A stretch of DNA of 64,000 nucleotides from Algoriphagus sp. A40. Its GTDB lineage: Bacteria; Bacteroidota; Bacteroidia; Cytophagales; Cyclobacteriaceae. Under the pieces are notes generated by a model, which saw nothing but the letters and a program-made list of their open reading frames with translations, was not told where the DNA came from and made no database searches. Location of the stretch: the NCBI RefSeq assembly GCF_002002735.1, contig NZ_MUNY01000061.1, positions 123,595 to 187,594 of the forward strand, written 5' to 3'. Shown one piece after another: positions 25,808 to 35,007 of this stretch. Positions within the stretch are counted from its first letter, which is position 1, and each line of letters opens with the position of its first letter. The translations under genes were made by a program, and so were the position numbers.

Positions 25808-26437
25808 TTAAAGTTCTTTGCTGGTTATTATTTTGATTCCTGCCTTTTCCATCTCGGCAATTGCATTCGATCCGTCAGCCGGATTCAAATTGACTGCCTT
25901 TGTGGCATCGGTGATTAAGAATGTTTCAAATCCGAGGCTTTTGGAATCCAAAGCCGTGAATTTCACACAATAATCCAAAGCCAATCCACACACAAAAACC
26001 TGCTCAATTCCAAGAGATTTGAGATAATCTCCAAGTCCGGTATCTCCCCTTTTGGCATTGTCAAAGAAACCTGAATACGAATCAACCTCTGGATTTTTGC
26101 CTTTTCGGAAAACTGCCGCCCATTGGCTTTGATCCAGATCGGAATGAAAATCAGCTCCAGAGCTTCCCTGCACGCAGTGAACCGGCCATAAAATCTGAGT
26201 CAGTCCAGCTAATTCGATGAGTTCACCTGGCATTTTTCCGGCATGATTTGCAGCGAAGCTTCCGTGGTTAGAGGGATGAAAATCCTGAGTAGCGACCACA
26301 TACTTGAATTTTTCCTGAAGTCCATTAATTGTTGGAACGACCAAATCACCTTCATTCACAGCCAAGGCTCCTCCGGGTATAAAGTCATTTTGAACATCGA
26401 CGACGATCAAGGCTGATTTCTCCTTACTCCTCTTCAT
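25808..26437 (-). CDS. pncA: Nicotinamidase
   Basis: A 209-residue isochorismatase-fold amidase that converts nicotinamide to nicotinate. Catalytic features are visible: Asp in ALIVVDVQNDFIPGG, metal-binding D-F-H in ATQDFHPSNHGSF, and the nucleophile Cys in VCGLALDYCVKFTALDS. It overlaps the end of pncB, which supplies the next step of NAD salvage. I prefer the ATG at 26437, though one two codons earlier is possible. Confidence 0.92.
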   Translation of the reverse strand: MKRSKEKSALIVVDVQNDFIPGGALAVNEGDLVVPTINGLQEKFKYVVATQDFHPSNHGSFAANHAGKMPGELIELAGLTQILWPVHCVQGSSGADFHSDLDQSQWAAVFRKGKNPEVDSYSGFFDNAKRGDTGLGDYLKSLGIEQVFVCGLALDYCVKFTALDSKSLGFETFLITDATKAVNLNPADGSNAIAEMEKAGIKIITSKEL

Positions 26438-27911
26438 TTTCAAATTTTTTTGCTTTCAAAACCAATTCCATTCTCAAATGGTGTAGATTTTCTTCCAAAC
26501 CCACCGGATAAAGGTGAGGATTGACCAAGCGCATGTGAGTCTTGTCCAGCGATTCAAGTTGCTTTGCAGCGCGATCTCGGATTTCCGTGAGGCTGGGTAG
26601 ATTATAGACTTTTTTTCCTTTATGGAAAATCGGCTTCAGAAGGATTTCTTCTTGATAAAATGCCGGCATCAATCTTTTCCTTCTGGTGGCGTCTACCGGA
26701 TCAATGATCACTACTCCTCTTGGATCAATTTCTTGATCTTCCAGAAAAATCATGTCAGCAACCGCTTTTCCCTTGCTGAAATATCTCTTGGTATTGTGTA
26801 TTCCCGGAATATTGATTTTCAGGGATTGTTGGGAAACTTTCACCTTGGGCTCCCATTCGCCTTGAGCATTCTTGATTGCTGAAAGTTTGTAAACCGCACC
26901 CAAGGCGGGTTGATCATAAGCCGTCACCAATTTGGTACCCACGCCCCACACATTAATATCAGCTTCCTGGGATTTGAGCGAGGCAATAATATGCTCATCC
27001 AAGTCATTGGAAGCAACAATTTTTGCATCAGGAAAACCCGCTTCATTCAACATCTGCCTTGCTTTTGAGCTGAAATATGCCAAGTCACCGGAATCGATGC
27101 GGATTCCAATCATTTCTTTTCCTTTGCTTCGCAAAATCTCTCCGACTTTAATCGCATTTTTCACCCCATTCAGCGTGTCATAGGTATCTACCAAAAAAAT
27201 ACATTGATCCGGAAAAGCATCTGCATACGCTTCAAACGCTTCCAGTTCCGTCTCAAAAGACATAATCCAACTATGCGCATGAGTTCCAGAGACGGGAATT
27301 CCAAACAGTTTTCCGGCCATCACATTGGAAGTCGAAGTACAGCCCCCAATGTATGAAGCCCGACTGGCAGCCAGAGCGCCGTCGATTCCCTGTGCTCTTC
27401 TTAGACCAAATTCCAAAACCGGTTCGCCCTGCGCGGCGACATTGATTCTGGCAGCTTTGGTGGCTATTAAGGTCTGGAAATTGATAATGTTGAGCAAAGG
27501 AGTTTCCAGCAATTGGCACTGAATCAGCGGGCCTCTTACTCTGACCAATGGCGCATTTGGAAAAACTACGGTTCCCTCTTCCACTGCATCGATGTCACAG
27601 GTAAATTCCAGTTTTTGGAGGTAATCCAGGAAATCCGCCTCAAACAATGGTGTTCCATCCTTGTTCTTCATCACTTCCAGATAGTCCAAATCAGCTTTTT
27701 CAAACCTGAAGTTCTGGCAAAAATCAACGACATAATCTAAGCCCGCTGCCAGTGTAAATCCGCCTTCAAAGGGATGCTTTCTAAAGAACAAATTGAAAAC
27801 TGCCTCTTGTTCCCCTTTTCCTGCTTTCCAATAAGCATAAGCCATCGTGAGCTGGTAAAAGTCTGTAAGCAATACAAGATTGCTTTGATAGAGGTCTTTG
27901 GTGATTTTCAT
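26424..27911 (-). CDS. pncB: Nicotinate phosphoribosyltransferase
   Basis: A 495-residue protein. The N-terminus LLTDFYQLTMAYAYWKAGK is the hallmark of the long bacterial NAPRTase type. The phosphoribosyl diphosphate/phosphate-binding region includes EFGLRRAQGIDGALAASRAS and FPISG-like IPVSGTHAHSW, and further on GIRIDSGDLAYFS and IVASNDLDE. The enzyme makes nicotinate mononucleotide from nicotinate with ATP. It forms an operon with pncA (14-base overlap) and a thioesterase. The ATG at 27911 begins 9 residues before the conserved block and faces the divergent sigma-factor gene at 28055. Confidence 0.93.
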   Translation of the reverse strand: MKITKDLYQSNLVLLTDFYQLTMAYAYWKAGKGEQEAVFNLFFRKHPFEGGFTLAAGLDYVVDFCQNFRFEKADLDYLEVMKNKDGTPLFEADFLDYLQKLEFTCDIDAVEEGTVVFPNAPLVRVRGPLIQCQLLETPLLNIINFQTLIATKAARINVAAQGEPVLEFGLRRAQGIDGALAASRASYIGGCTSTSNVMAGKLFGIPVSGTHAHSWIMSFETELEAFEAYADAFPDQCIFLVDTYDTLNGVKNAIKVGEILRSKGKEMIGIRIDSGDLAYFSSKARQMLNEAGFPDAKIVASNDLDEHIIASLKSQEADINVWGVGTKLVTAYDQPALGAVYKLSAIKNAQGEWEPKVKVSQQSLKINIPGIHNTKRYFSKGKAVADMIFLEDQEIDPRGVVIIDPVDATRRKRLMPAFYQEEILLKPIFHKGKKVYNLPSLTEIRDRAAKQLESLDKTHMRLVNPHLYPVGLEENLHHLRMELVLKAKKFENEEE

Positions 27912-28054
27912 GTAGGGACTTTAAAAAACAAAACTAAAGGTAAGCTGATCTGCTTATCTGACCAAGAATTAGCGATTTTGGTAAAGGGTCAGGAAAATTC
28001 CTCAATTTACGGTTACATTTTTCTAACCATCCACGACAAAGATTTGAATAGCCG

Positions 28055-28663
28055 ATGAAGCTAAACCGGAATTTGACTGATCAGGAAATTTTGGAAAAGA
28101 TCCAATCCAAATCCGATCCCAATCAGGCCATCAGTCAGTTGTATCTCCAGCATTATGGAATGTTGGAGCACTACATACTTCAAAACTCAGGTTCATCCGA
28201 TGACGCTGCAGATCAAATCCAAGAAGTTATGCTCGTTTTTGTAAAGATGGTCAAATTGGAAAAATACCGTGGCGAAGCCTCAATCAAGTCATTTCTCTAC
28301 AGTATTTGCAAAAATCTATGGATCAGCGAGCTGAGAAAAAGAAAAAGTACTTCCGCTAGAAATGAGAAATATGAAGTGGAAAAGGATCAAATGGACACAG
28401 ATATCAGCGAGCAAATCAGCAGAAACGAAAACCTGAAGTTTGTCATGGATCTGTTCGAAAAGTTGGGTGAAAAATGTAAACAGCTGTTGACGCTCTTTTA
28501 CTTTGAGGAACTGCCGATGAAGGAAATCAGAGAAAAATTGGACTTCAGTTCCGAGCAGGTACTCCGCAACAAAAAGTACAAATGCCTACAAAATCTCACT
28601 GATCAGGTCAAATCTTCTCCGTCCCTTTCCGAAAACCTCCAAAAAGCATTGCGTCATGAATAA
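28055..28663 (+). CDS. ECF-family RNA polymerase sigma factor
   Basis: A 202-residue sigma-70 family protein of ECF type. Region 2 includes HYGMLEHYILQNSGSSDDAADQIQEVMLVFVK and YRGEASIKSFLYSICKNLW (region 2.3-2.4). Region 4 is LGEKCKQLLTLFYFEELPMKEIREKLDFSS with its helix-turn-helix. It overlaps by 8 bases a membrane protein with the look of an anti-sigma factor, and an acidic lipoprotein follows. It may direct transcription of its own operon and of the convergent CHAT operon (inference; no shared promoter motif was established). Confidence 0.9.
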   Translation: MKLNRNLTDQEILEKIQSKSDPNQAISQLYLQHYGMLEHYILQNSGSSDDAADQIQEVMLVFVKMVKLEKYRGEASIKSFLYSICKNLWISELRKRKSTSARNEKYEVEKDQMDTDISEQISRNENLKFVMDLFEKLGEKCKQLLTLFYFEELPMKEIREKLDFSSEQVLRNKKYKCLQNLTDQVKSSPSLSENLQKALRHE

Positions 28664-29420
28664 AAATTATACACTTGAAGAATTGGAAACTTTCCTTTCT
28701 GGTGAGCTTTCGGCAGAGAGAAAAACACAATTGGAGGAAAGCATCAAAACAGAACCGGAACTTCTGAAAGAACTGAGTGCATTGCAAATAAGCCTGGAAG
28801 CAGTAGAATTAGCAGGGTGGAAAACAATCATTGCAGAATCTCAAAAAGAGTTTATCTCCGAAAGAGCCAAAATCCAAATCAAACCGAATCGAACATCGCA
28901 ATTCAACATCGGAACTTGGATTGGAAGAATAGCCGCCTCTATTACTTTACTATTGGTTGGTGCCCTGGCCGTTTTATTTTTTACTACAAGTCCTGAAAGC
29001 ATTACCAGCAATCAGGTGGGATTTTCTCTTCCTGTAATGAGGTCTGCGGATCAAATTTCTTCTTTAGAAAGTGCATATCAAAAGGGAGATTATGAGGAGG
29101 TTTTAGAATTGGCCAAAGGTGTCAACAGCTATGATTCCAGGACATATTTACTTGTAGGATTAGCTAATCTTGAAACTAATCTTGGATTGGCTGCCGAAGA
29201 ATTTTTAACTCAAATCGAAGAAGAAAACCGGCGAACCTCTAATCTGGAATTTGCTGATCAGGTGGATTATTACCTGGTTAAAGCATACTTAATGCAGGGT
29301 AAAATCACAGAAGCGGAAGAGAGAATTGAGAAAATCACTGAAGACCCAAATCACACCTATCACAGCAATTTTGGACGATTGGATCTGATCAAACTCCAAA
29401 TTCTTAAAATTAAGAATTGA
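28656..29420 (+). CDS. Anti-sigma-factor-like inner-membrane protein with TPR-type tail
   Basis: A 254-residue protein. Residues 1-70 (TLEELETFLSGELSAERKTQ, then a repeat of Glu/Lys helices) resemble the cytoplasmic sigma-binding domain of Bacteroidota anti-sigma factors. A single transmembrane helix (ASITLLLVGALAVLFFTTS, about 92-110) follows. The periplasmic part has two or three TPR-like helical pairs (AYQKGDYEEVLELAKGV, AYLMQGKITEAEERIEKI). The 8-base overlap with the ECF sigma gene fits the usual sigma/anti-sigma pairing. No zinc-binding anti-sigma motif is present. The assignment rests on layout and context. Confidence 0.65.
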   Translation: MNKNYTLEELETFLSGELSAERKTQLEESIKTEPELLKELSALQISLEAVELAGWKTIIAESQKEFISERAKIQIKPNRTSQFNIGTWIGRIAASITLLLVGALAVLFFTTSPESITSNQVGFSLPVMRSADQISSLESAYQKGDYEEVLELAKGVNSYDSRTYLLVGLANLETNLGLAAEEFLTQIEEENRRTSNLEFADQVDYYLVKAYLMQGKITEAEERIEKITEDPNHTYHSNFGRLDLIKLQILKIKN

Positions 29421-29537
29421 TTTTTATTCACCAATAATCAGTCAAATCCTCTCATTTCGGAGGATTTTATTTTTTTCTTGGATTGTGGTTACAAAGTTGG
29501 CACCTACTCCTACTAATTGAAAACAACCAAATAAAAA

Positions 29538-30281
29538 ATGAAAGCTACACACAGAATTTACGCATTATCCATTGGCCTTTTAGGTTTGGGTTTAATTTCT
29601 TGCTCCGAAGATGCTGATCCGGATGTAATAGGCGAAGGTGACGTCCGCATCGGAATGGGCGTAAAACTTCGATCTTCTGCCAACCCCGGTGCTCGAATGT
29701 TGAATGCAGGAATAGAAGTTAAAAGTGGTTTCCTGCAGATTAAAAAAATCGAATTGGAAACAGAAGGCCTCGACGATAGCGGCAACAACTTCGAAAAAGA
29801 ATTGGAATTGAAATTCAAAGAAATCAAGAAGATAGACTTCAATGAATTTGATTCAGGAGTGGATTTTTTCATCAATATACCTTCTGGAAACTACGAAGAA
29901 ATCGAGTTTGACATCGACTTGATTGACAACAGAAATCAACCAAGTATCCAATTAGTGGGAACATACACGTACCAGGACGGAAGGTCTGTACCGATGCGAT
30001 TTGAGGTTTACGGAAATGATGACGATGATTTTGATTTTGAAGTTGAGCTTGAAAGCGACGACGACGACGATCTATTCTTTTTGGATGGAGTGAACAATCC
30101 ACTGGCGCTTTTCCAAATCGATGCTCAGGGATGGTTTAGCACTGTAAGTACTTCAGAACTTGAAGATGCGGAACTCACTGATGGAGTAATACTTATAAAC
30201 AAAGACGTGAACAAATCGATCTATGGAAAAGTCGAATCTCGAATCAAAAATTCCAGCGATATCGAACTCAAAATGAATTGA
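29538..30281 (+). CDS. Acidic lipoprotein of unknown function
   Basis: A 247-residue protein with a lipobox (LGLISC followed by SEDAD). The chain is strongly acidic, with short aspartate clusters (NDDDDFDFEVE and ESDDDDDLFF) near residues 155-175. The fold is probably beta-rich, resembling DUF4382-type lipoproteins (FLQIKKIELETEGLDD; NIPSGNYEEIEFDIDLID), but I do not assign it firmly. It is 117 bases after the anti-sigma-like gene and precedes a terminator. A functional link to the Asp-rich lipoprotein at 33117-33995 is suggested by composition and position. Confidence 0.7.
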   Translation: MKATHRIYALSIGLLGLGLISCSEDADPDVIGEGDVRIGMGVKLRSSANPGARMLNAGIEVKSGFLQIKKIELETEGLDDSGNNFEKELELKFKEIKKIDFNEFDSGVDFFINIPSGNYEEIEFDIDLIDNRNQPSIQLVGTYTYQDGRSVPMRFEVYGNDDDDFDFEVELESDDDDDLFFLDGVNNPLALFQIDAQGWFSTVSTSELEDAELTDGVILINKDVNKSIYGKVESRIKNSSDIELKMN

Positions 30282-30308
30282 AAAAGTAACCACCATGCTT
30301 AAGAAAGG

Positions 30309-30333
30309 ACACCGCTTTGCGGTGTTTTTTTTT
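30309..30333 (+). terminator. Terminator of the sigma-factor operon
   Basis: Stem ACACCGC / GCGGTGT (30309-30325) with a 3-base loop is followed by T to 30333. It sits between the acidic lipoprotein and the convergent CHAT gene. Confidence 0.85.
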
Positions 30334-30348
30334 AAATCCATACCCTGT

Positions 30349-33093
30349 TCAATCCATCCTTCGTTTCCATTTTTTAGATCCAAACCAAAATCCGGCTGCT
30401 AAAATGATCAGTATAAAAGAAACGACATAACTCCATCTGGAAAGGATATTAACTTCTGTGGGTTGGCCGATCATTCTGAAATTTGCCCAATAAAAAGGAT
30501 GGTGATACTGCGCCATGCTTTCATCTTGGAGCAGTTCGAGTTTTGCCTCTTGAAGTGCCGCTGAAAAAGTCAGACCCTTTCCAACGTTCTGATAAAATTT
30601 GCCTGCTAGATAGGCTGCTACACGATCCTCACTTACCCACTGGGATATTACCATCTGCTCAGCGCCTGCAAAAGCCAAGCTCCTTGCCAAACTGATAAAC
30701 CCTTCACTTCTACTCAATTGCCCAGCTCCTGTTTCACACGCGCTTAAATAAATCAACTTTGCGCCTTCAAGAGATTGAAAGGCTAATTCAGGAGCCGAAA
30801 GTCTAAAATCATCGTCATCGGGAAAGAAAGCAATAAATGCATCATTGGGATCAGACGAAGATGCAACAGCATGAGTAGCCAAATGCACTAAATCTGCATT
30901 TTCTGCCTGAGCTAGAAACTTCTTTTTTGTGGCATCCTTTCCAAAATATTTAGCCCCCGGAACAAGCTCTAATTCCTCATTCGACCGAGGTAAAATTGAA
31001 AACCCACCAGCAGCGACCGATTCCGAAAAAGGGGCAAAACCAATCGGGTTATTGAATTTTTTAATTCCCTTGACTGATGTAATAAACTGAGCAGAAAACT
31101 GGTAAAAGACGGAAGTCTTCTCAAGAAGCATTTGTCCATCTGAAAATGGCAGAAGCTCAAACGGCAATGAATTGAAAATCCCCTGCGGGACAATAATCAA
31201 TTCTCTGGAATCAGAAATTTGATCTTCAAACTTTTCAAAAACAGAGGCGCCAAATTTCGCAACCGCCAGATCAGTCTCAAATCGATTTCCCATGGGTTCT
31301 TTGGTTATGCTTTGAATCCAACGATTCAATTCAACAAAAGGAATGGAGTCAGTGGGAATTTTAGACCATGAGAAGGAATGATTCTCCAACCCAAAAACAA
31401 CCAAATTTGACTTTGAATGAAATATAGAAAGCAGAAAAGCTTTATCCGGAAGTGATTTTTGCAGCACTTTGGGATCAAAACCAATTTCAATATCCTCTCC
31501 AAAACCCGGATACTTGCGGAATTTTTCGCGAAGTCTTGAGAGTTGTACCTCCAGATCCAGTGCCTCCTGTGTAAGTTCAGCCTTAACTGCAGGAGTTACA
31601 TCTCCAATCTGCTTTTGGTTGTTTCTGAAGATTTCGAAAAGAAGATTTCCTTCCTCCTGGATCAAATCAGCCGGAAGTCCAGCCTTTCTTTTCAGAGATT
31701 CTTGCAGTGCTCCAATTCTTAAACCTTCGGATTTACTTAGCTCCGCCCATGAAAAAGCTTTAAAAATCAGTGTTTCATCCTCATCTTTTTCTGCAAATCC
31801 GATCAATTGATCGATCGCGGATTCATAGCCTCCCAAAACTTTTTCTCCCAGAAAGACCCTTGCTTTGTCATTGTCAAAGTTGACCGAGATAAATCTGGCT
31901 AGTCCAAAAGCACTTTCCCATGCTCCCAGACCAATTTCAAAATAAGCTCGGTCTTTATTTTCCCGATAGAGTTCCCAAGAAGTCTCAGCCTTTTTTCGAA
32001 GGATTTCAAATACTGTGAGCGAAGACATCCCCAAAGCAAATCGGGTTGGATTTGATGTCACATCCAAATTTTCAAAGCCCGGCAAAAGTTGAACGATTGC
32101 TTTTTGATATTCCGATAAGGCATTTTCGTTTTGGCCAAGACTTCTGAAGTAGTCCCCTTTTACTTCCTTCCAAATCCCTTCCTGGAAACTGCGGGATTGT
32201 GTGGAATCCTCCTGGATCAGCTTTTCTCCAAGGTTTAATGTGACTAAAGCAGAGTCCAAAAATCTTGATAAGATTTGAGTTTTGGCTTTCAGATTGTAAA
32301 ATGACAGTGAGCCATTCTGATAGTTTATGCTGATTTGGCCAAGGATTTCCAAAGCTTTTTCACCCTCATTTTCCTGCAGATAAGTATTGGCCAGATTGAT
32401 CCGTATCTGATCCTGATTGATGCCAAAACTCAATAGCTCATTGTAAATCCGCTGGGCAGAGTCATATTCACCTAAGTGATAAAGCGCTGATGCTTTGTTA
32501 CTTTGGAAGCTATACTTAGCGTAAAGCTCCATTTCGGGTCGCTCGCCGGACAGGTAAGACTGGGCTTTGTCAAAGTAAGAGACGCTGCGGATATAATTCC
32601 CCGTTTCAAAAAAATAAACCCCCAAGGCATTATAAAGCCTTTCAGGTTCTCCCAGACTGTTAAGTTGTGTCTGAAGCCGCTCAGCCTCCTGCAAGTGGGA
32701 CAAGGAACTGTCAATTTCACTTTGCGAGAAAAGTGCTTCTCCCAAAAATAAGTGATGGTTATAAACTAAAGTGTCTGAATAGTCATAAGCATGAGCCCAG
32801 AAGATTCCCTGCCTGTAGCTTTGAATCGCGCCAGAAGAATTCCCATAAGTCAAAAGCAAATTTCCCAGATGCTCGGCAGCCTGGATAAATTCAGGTGCTT
32901 CATTCTTGTCAGGAGTTTCATTTAAAACTTCCCCGAAAAGCCTGATTGCTTCACGGTCATCTTTTTCTGTAGGGTTAGCTAGGAAATAGAGTTCGTTTGC
33001 CCTCCTGAGTTTAGGATTTTTGTCTTGAGAAAAGGTTACGCTCAGAATCTGGATCAAAAAAAACAAAAAAATAAAGACCAGTATTCTTTTCAT
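30349..33093 (-). CDS. Membrane-anchored TPR-CHAT domain protein
   Basis: A 914-residue protein. A signal peptide or anchor (residues 1-22) is followed by about ten TPR-like helical repeats (about 40-390, for example YNALGVYFFETGNYIRSVSYFDKA). A helical linker comes next, then a CHAT (caspase HetF-associated) peptidase domain (about 550-870). The catalytic dyad is visible: His741 in VHLATHAVAS and Cys786 in LIYLSACETGAG. The C-terminus has one membrane helix (about 887-905) and a basic tail KKWKRRMD, so the TPR and CHAT parts should lie in the periplasm and the tail inside. Cytoplasmic TPR-CHAT proteases are known in CRISPR-associated Craspase and related defence systems. An exported form is different. 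It follows an Asp-tract lipoprotein by 23 bases. Confidence 0.88.
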   Translation of the reverse strand: MKRILVFIFLFFLIQILSVTFSQDKNPKLRRANELYFLANPTEKDDREAIRLFGEVLNETPDKNEAPEFIQAAEHLGNLLLTYGNSSGAIQSYRQGIFWAHAYDYSDTLVYNHHLFLGEALFSQSEIDSSLSHLQEAERLQTQLNSLGEPERLYNALGVYFFETGNYIRSVSYFDKAQSYLSGERPEMELYAKYSFQSNKASALYHLGEYDSAQRIYNELLSFGINQDQIRINLANTYLQENEGEKALEILGQISINYQNGSLSFYNLKAKTQILSRFLDSALVTLNLGEKLIQEDSTQSRSFQEGIWKEVKGDYFRSLGQNENALSEYQKAIVQLLPGFENLDVTSNPTRFALGMSSLTVFEILRKKAETSWELYRENKDRAYFEIGLGAWESAFGLARFISVNFDNDKARVFLGEKVLGGYESAIDQLIGFAEKDEDETLIFKAFSWAELSKSEGLRIGALQESLKRKAGLPADLIQEEGNLLFEIFRNNQKQIGDVTPAVKAELTQEALDLEVQLSRLREKFRKYPGFGEDIEIGFDPKVLQKSLPDKAFLLSIFHSKSNLVVFGLENHSFSWSKIPTDSIPFVELNRWIQSITKEPMGNRFETDLAVAKFGASVFEKFEDQISDSRELIIVPQGIFNSLPFELLPFSDGQMLLEKTSVFYQFSAQFITSVKGIKKFNNPIGFAPFSESVAAGGFSILPRSNEELELVPGAKYFGKDATKKKFLAQAENADLVHLATHAVASSSDPNDAFIAFFPDDDDFRLSAPELAFQSLEGAKLIYLSACETGAGQLSRSEGFISLARSLAFAGAEQMVISQWVSEDRVAAYLAGKFYQNVGKGLTFSAALQEAKLELLQDESMAQYHHPFYWANFRMIGQPTEVNILSRWSYVVSFILIILAAGFWFGSKKWKRRMD

Positions 33094-33116
33094 TTTTGGG
33101 TCGGAAATCGGCCCAA

Positions 33117-33995
33117 TTATTCAAAACTCGCTACGATTACCACATAGGGAGGACGAGGTTTTCCGGCCGGACGAACTGTTTCTAAAAGCCTAAAATTAGA
33201 ATTTTTGGTTGCCGAAGATGCATTGATCAACTTACTTTTTTCTTCAATATCATCTAAAACTTGCTGAGGCACATCAGAAAGCCTTTCATAATAAAAAAAT
33301 CGGAGGGGAATTTTGTTCAAAGCCAAAGCGCTCAAATCATTCAACTGATAGTAAAGTTCTACATCCAGAATTGTCCCATTCACAGGAGTAGATCCAAAGG
33401 TGCCGTTTTCAACGGTCTTTTTTAGGTCAATTATCCCCTTGCTTGAAATTTCAAACCCGAGGTCTTTTAACAGTTGCCCGGTCGGATTGTCTGCGTCAAA
33501 ATTGCAACTGTCATCGTCGTCGTCGTCATCATCATCATCGTCATCATCACAGGGTAAAGCCAAAGCCGGAACTCCATTATAAACCGGAGAGGCGGTCAGC
33601 TGATTTTGACTTAATATGTATACTCCGTCGAGGTAATTTACCCCACCGATGGTGACAAAGGTTTCGCAAACCTGATTTGTGCCTGTAGGTGTAAAGGAAA
33701 TTTTATATTTCAACCCAGTTTCGCTGGTATTGACATCGATCACTCCGGTAGTAGGATCAATAGAAAGGCCATCCGGAATCACTGAATATTCTCCTAATAG
33801 AGAATTGACTGGATTAACTAGGTAAGTTTGATCAGGTCTGATATGAAAAAGAGTATCAGGATAGGCAAGATCCGCACAGTCGATTTCTAGATTTTGGTCG
33901 TTAGGATCCTCATTTTCTGAAAAACAAGAGAACATACATGTTCCTAAAACCAAAACAATTGGCAATAATCGAACGGGGGAAAAGTGAAACATCAT
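33117..33995 (-). CDS. Lipoprotein with a 13-residue aspartate tract
   Basis: A 292-residue protein (start at 33995, chosen because it puts Met-Met just before the hydrophobic signal; an upstream ATG at 34043 adds 16 residues). The lipobox is MFSC followed by FSEN. A region with putative Ig/cadherin-like strands (YSVIPDGLSIDPTTGVIDVN) precedes a run of 13 Asp flanked by Cys (LPC and SCNFDADN), near residues 150-165, encoded by mixed GAT/GAC codons. The tract may bind calcium or act as a length-variable linker. It is 23 bases before the CHAT gene and likely co-transcribed with it. Confidence 0.8.
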   Translation of the reverse strand: MMFHFSPVRLLPIVLVLGTCMFSCFSENEDPNDQNLEIDCADLAYPDTLFHIRPDQTYLVNPVNSLLGEYSVIPDGLSIDPTTGVIDVNTSETGLKYKISFTPTGTNQVCETFVTIGGVNYLDGVYILSQNQLTASPVYNGVPALALPCDDDDDDDDDDDDDSCNFDADNPTGQLLKDLGFEISSKGIIDLKKTVENGTFGSTPVNGTILDVELYYQLNDLSALALNKIPLRFFYYERLSDVPQQVLDDIEEKSKLINASSATKNSNFRLLETVRPAGKPRPPYVVIVASFE

Positions 33996-34050
33996 TACAT
34001 TTTTAAACTTAAGTCGAATCTGATCAAAAAAATGTAATCTCATTTCACTA

Positions 34051-34878
34051 CTATTTTACTCTTAAGTTCAGCAAAATCCCCACCAAGACCAAGGCCATTC
34101 CAATGTAGGATGCAAAAGGGAAAGTTTCCCCAAACAGGAAGAATCCAAAAATCAGTGCGTAAAGAACTCCCATATAACTCAAGCTGGAGACTCTCGAAAG
34201 GTTACCTGTTTGATAAGCTACGGTCATAAAATATTGGGCACTTTGGGTACAGAATCCTATCCAAAGCAACATCAGCCAATCCCATCCGCTCGGCATCACC
34301 CAGTCAAAAACCATGATGATAGAAGCAATCGGGAGTGTGACTAAGGGAAAATAAAATACGATCACCAAGGGGTGCTCCGAAGTTTTCAATTTCCGGATCA
34401 TATTATAAGCAATACCCGCGGCAAGCCCGGAAGTAATACCCATTACTGCACTCAAAGGATCAACTCTTGGATCGACTCCCTGAATGATCAAAACTCCGGC
34501 AAATGCCATTGCGAAATACAGAAATTGAATCGGCTTGACTTTTTCTTTCAGGATAAAAACGCCCAATATCGTCGTGAATATCGGGGACAGATATTGCATG
34601 GTCACAGCACTGGCAAGTGGGATACGTTGCAGGGTGTAGAAAAAGAGAATCAAGCTGATACTGCCGACAATTCCCCTTGTGATCAGGTTCCCTTTGTTAT
34701 TTCCAAAAACGGAAATCCCCTTGTTGCTCAATACTATAAAGGTGAAAATCAAACTAAAAACAGACCGGAACCAGACGATCTCAATTGCAGGAATATGAGG
34801 AATGAACTTTACGGAGACATTCATCATTGCAAAAAAAATCCCCGCCAAAAGCATGGACTGGACACTGCTGATTTTCAA
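34051..34878 (-). CDS. EamA-family (DMT) transporter
   Basis: A 275-residue protein with about ten membrane helices in two EamA halves (VQSMLLAGIFFAMMNVSVKF at the start; AVMGITSGLAAGIAYNMIRK at the second half). This is the drug/metabolite transporter superfamily; its substrate is unknown. It lies 55 bases upstream of the Asp-tract lipoprotein on the same strand and may be part of the same transcript. It is divergent from the peroxiredoxin gene. Confidence 0.85.
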   Translation of the reverse strand: MKISSVQSMLLAGIFFAMMNVSVKFIPHIPAIEIVWFRSVFSLIFTFIVLSNKGISVFGNNKGNLITRGIVGSISLILFFYTLQRIPLASAVTMQYLSPIFTTILGVFILKEKVKPIQFLYFAMAFAGVLIIQGVDPRVDPLSAVMGITSGLAAGIAYNMIRKLKTSEHPLVIVFYFPLVTLPIASIIMVFDWVMPSGWDWLMLLWIGFCTQSAQYFMTVAYQTGNLSRVSSLSYMGVLYALIFGFFLFGETFPFASYIGMALVLVGILLNLRVK

Positions 34879-35007
34879 GTCTGATGGGTGATTTTAGGTG
34901 GTCTTTTTTTGCAAAGCTAATCACCCAGTGAATAGTTCAAGCTTGCGGAATTTTATTTGGTGGAAACCATTGCTGTTCCGGAAAGGTTTAACAGTAAACC
35001 AAACTAA

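Noticed and set aside
27774..28058. A 94-codon plus-strand frame ending at the sigma-factor gene
   Set aside because: It lies mostly antisense to the 5' part of pncB and has no family likeness.
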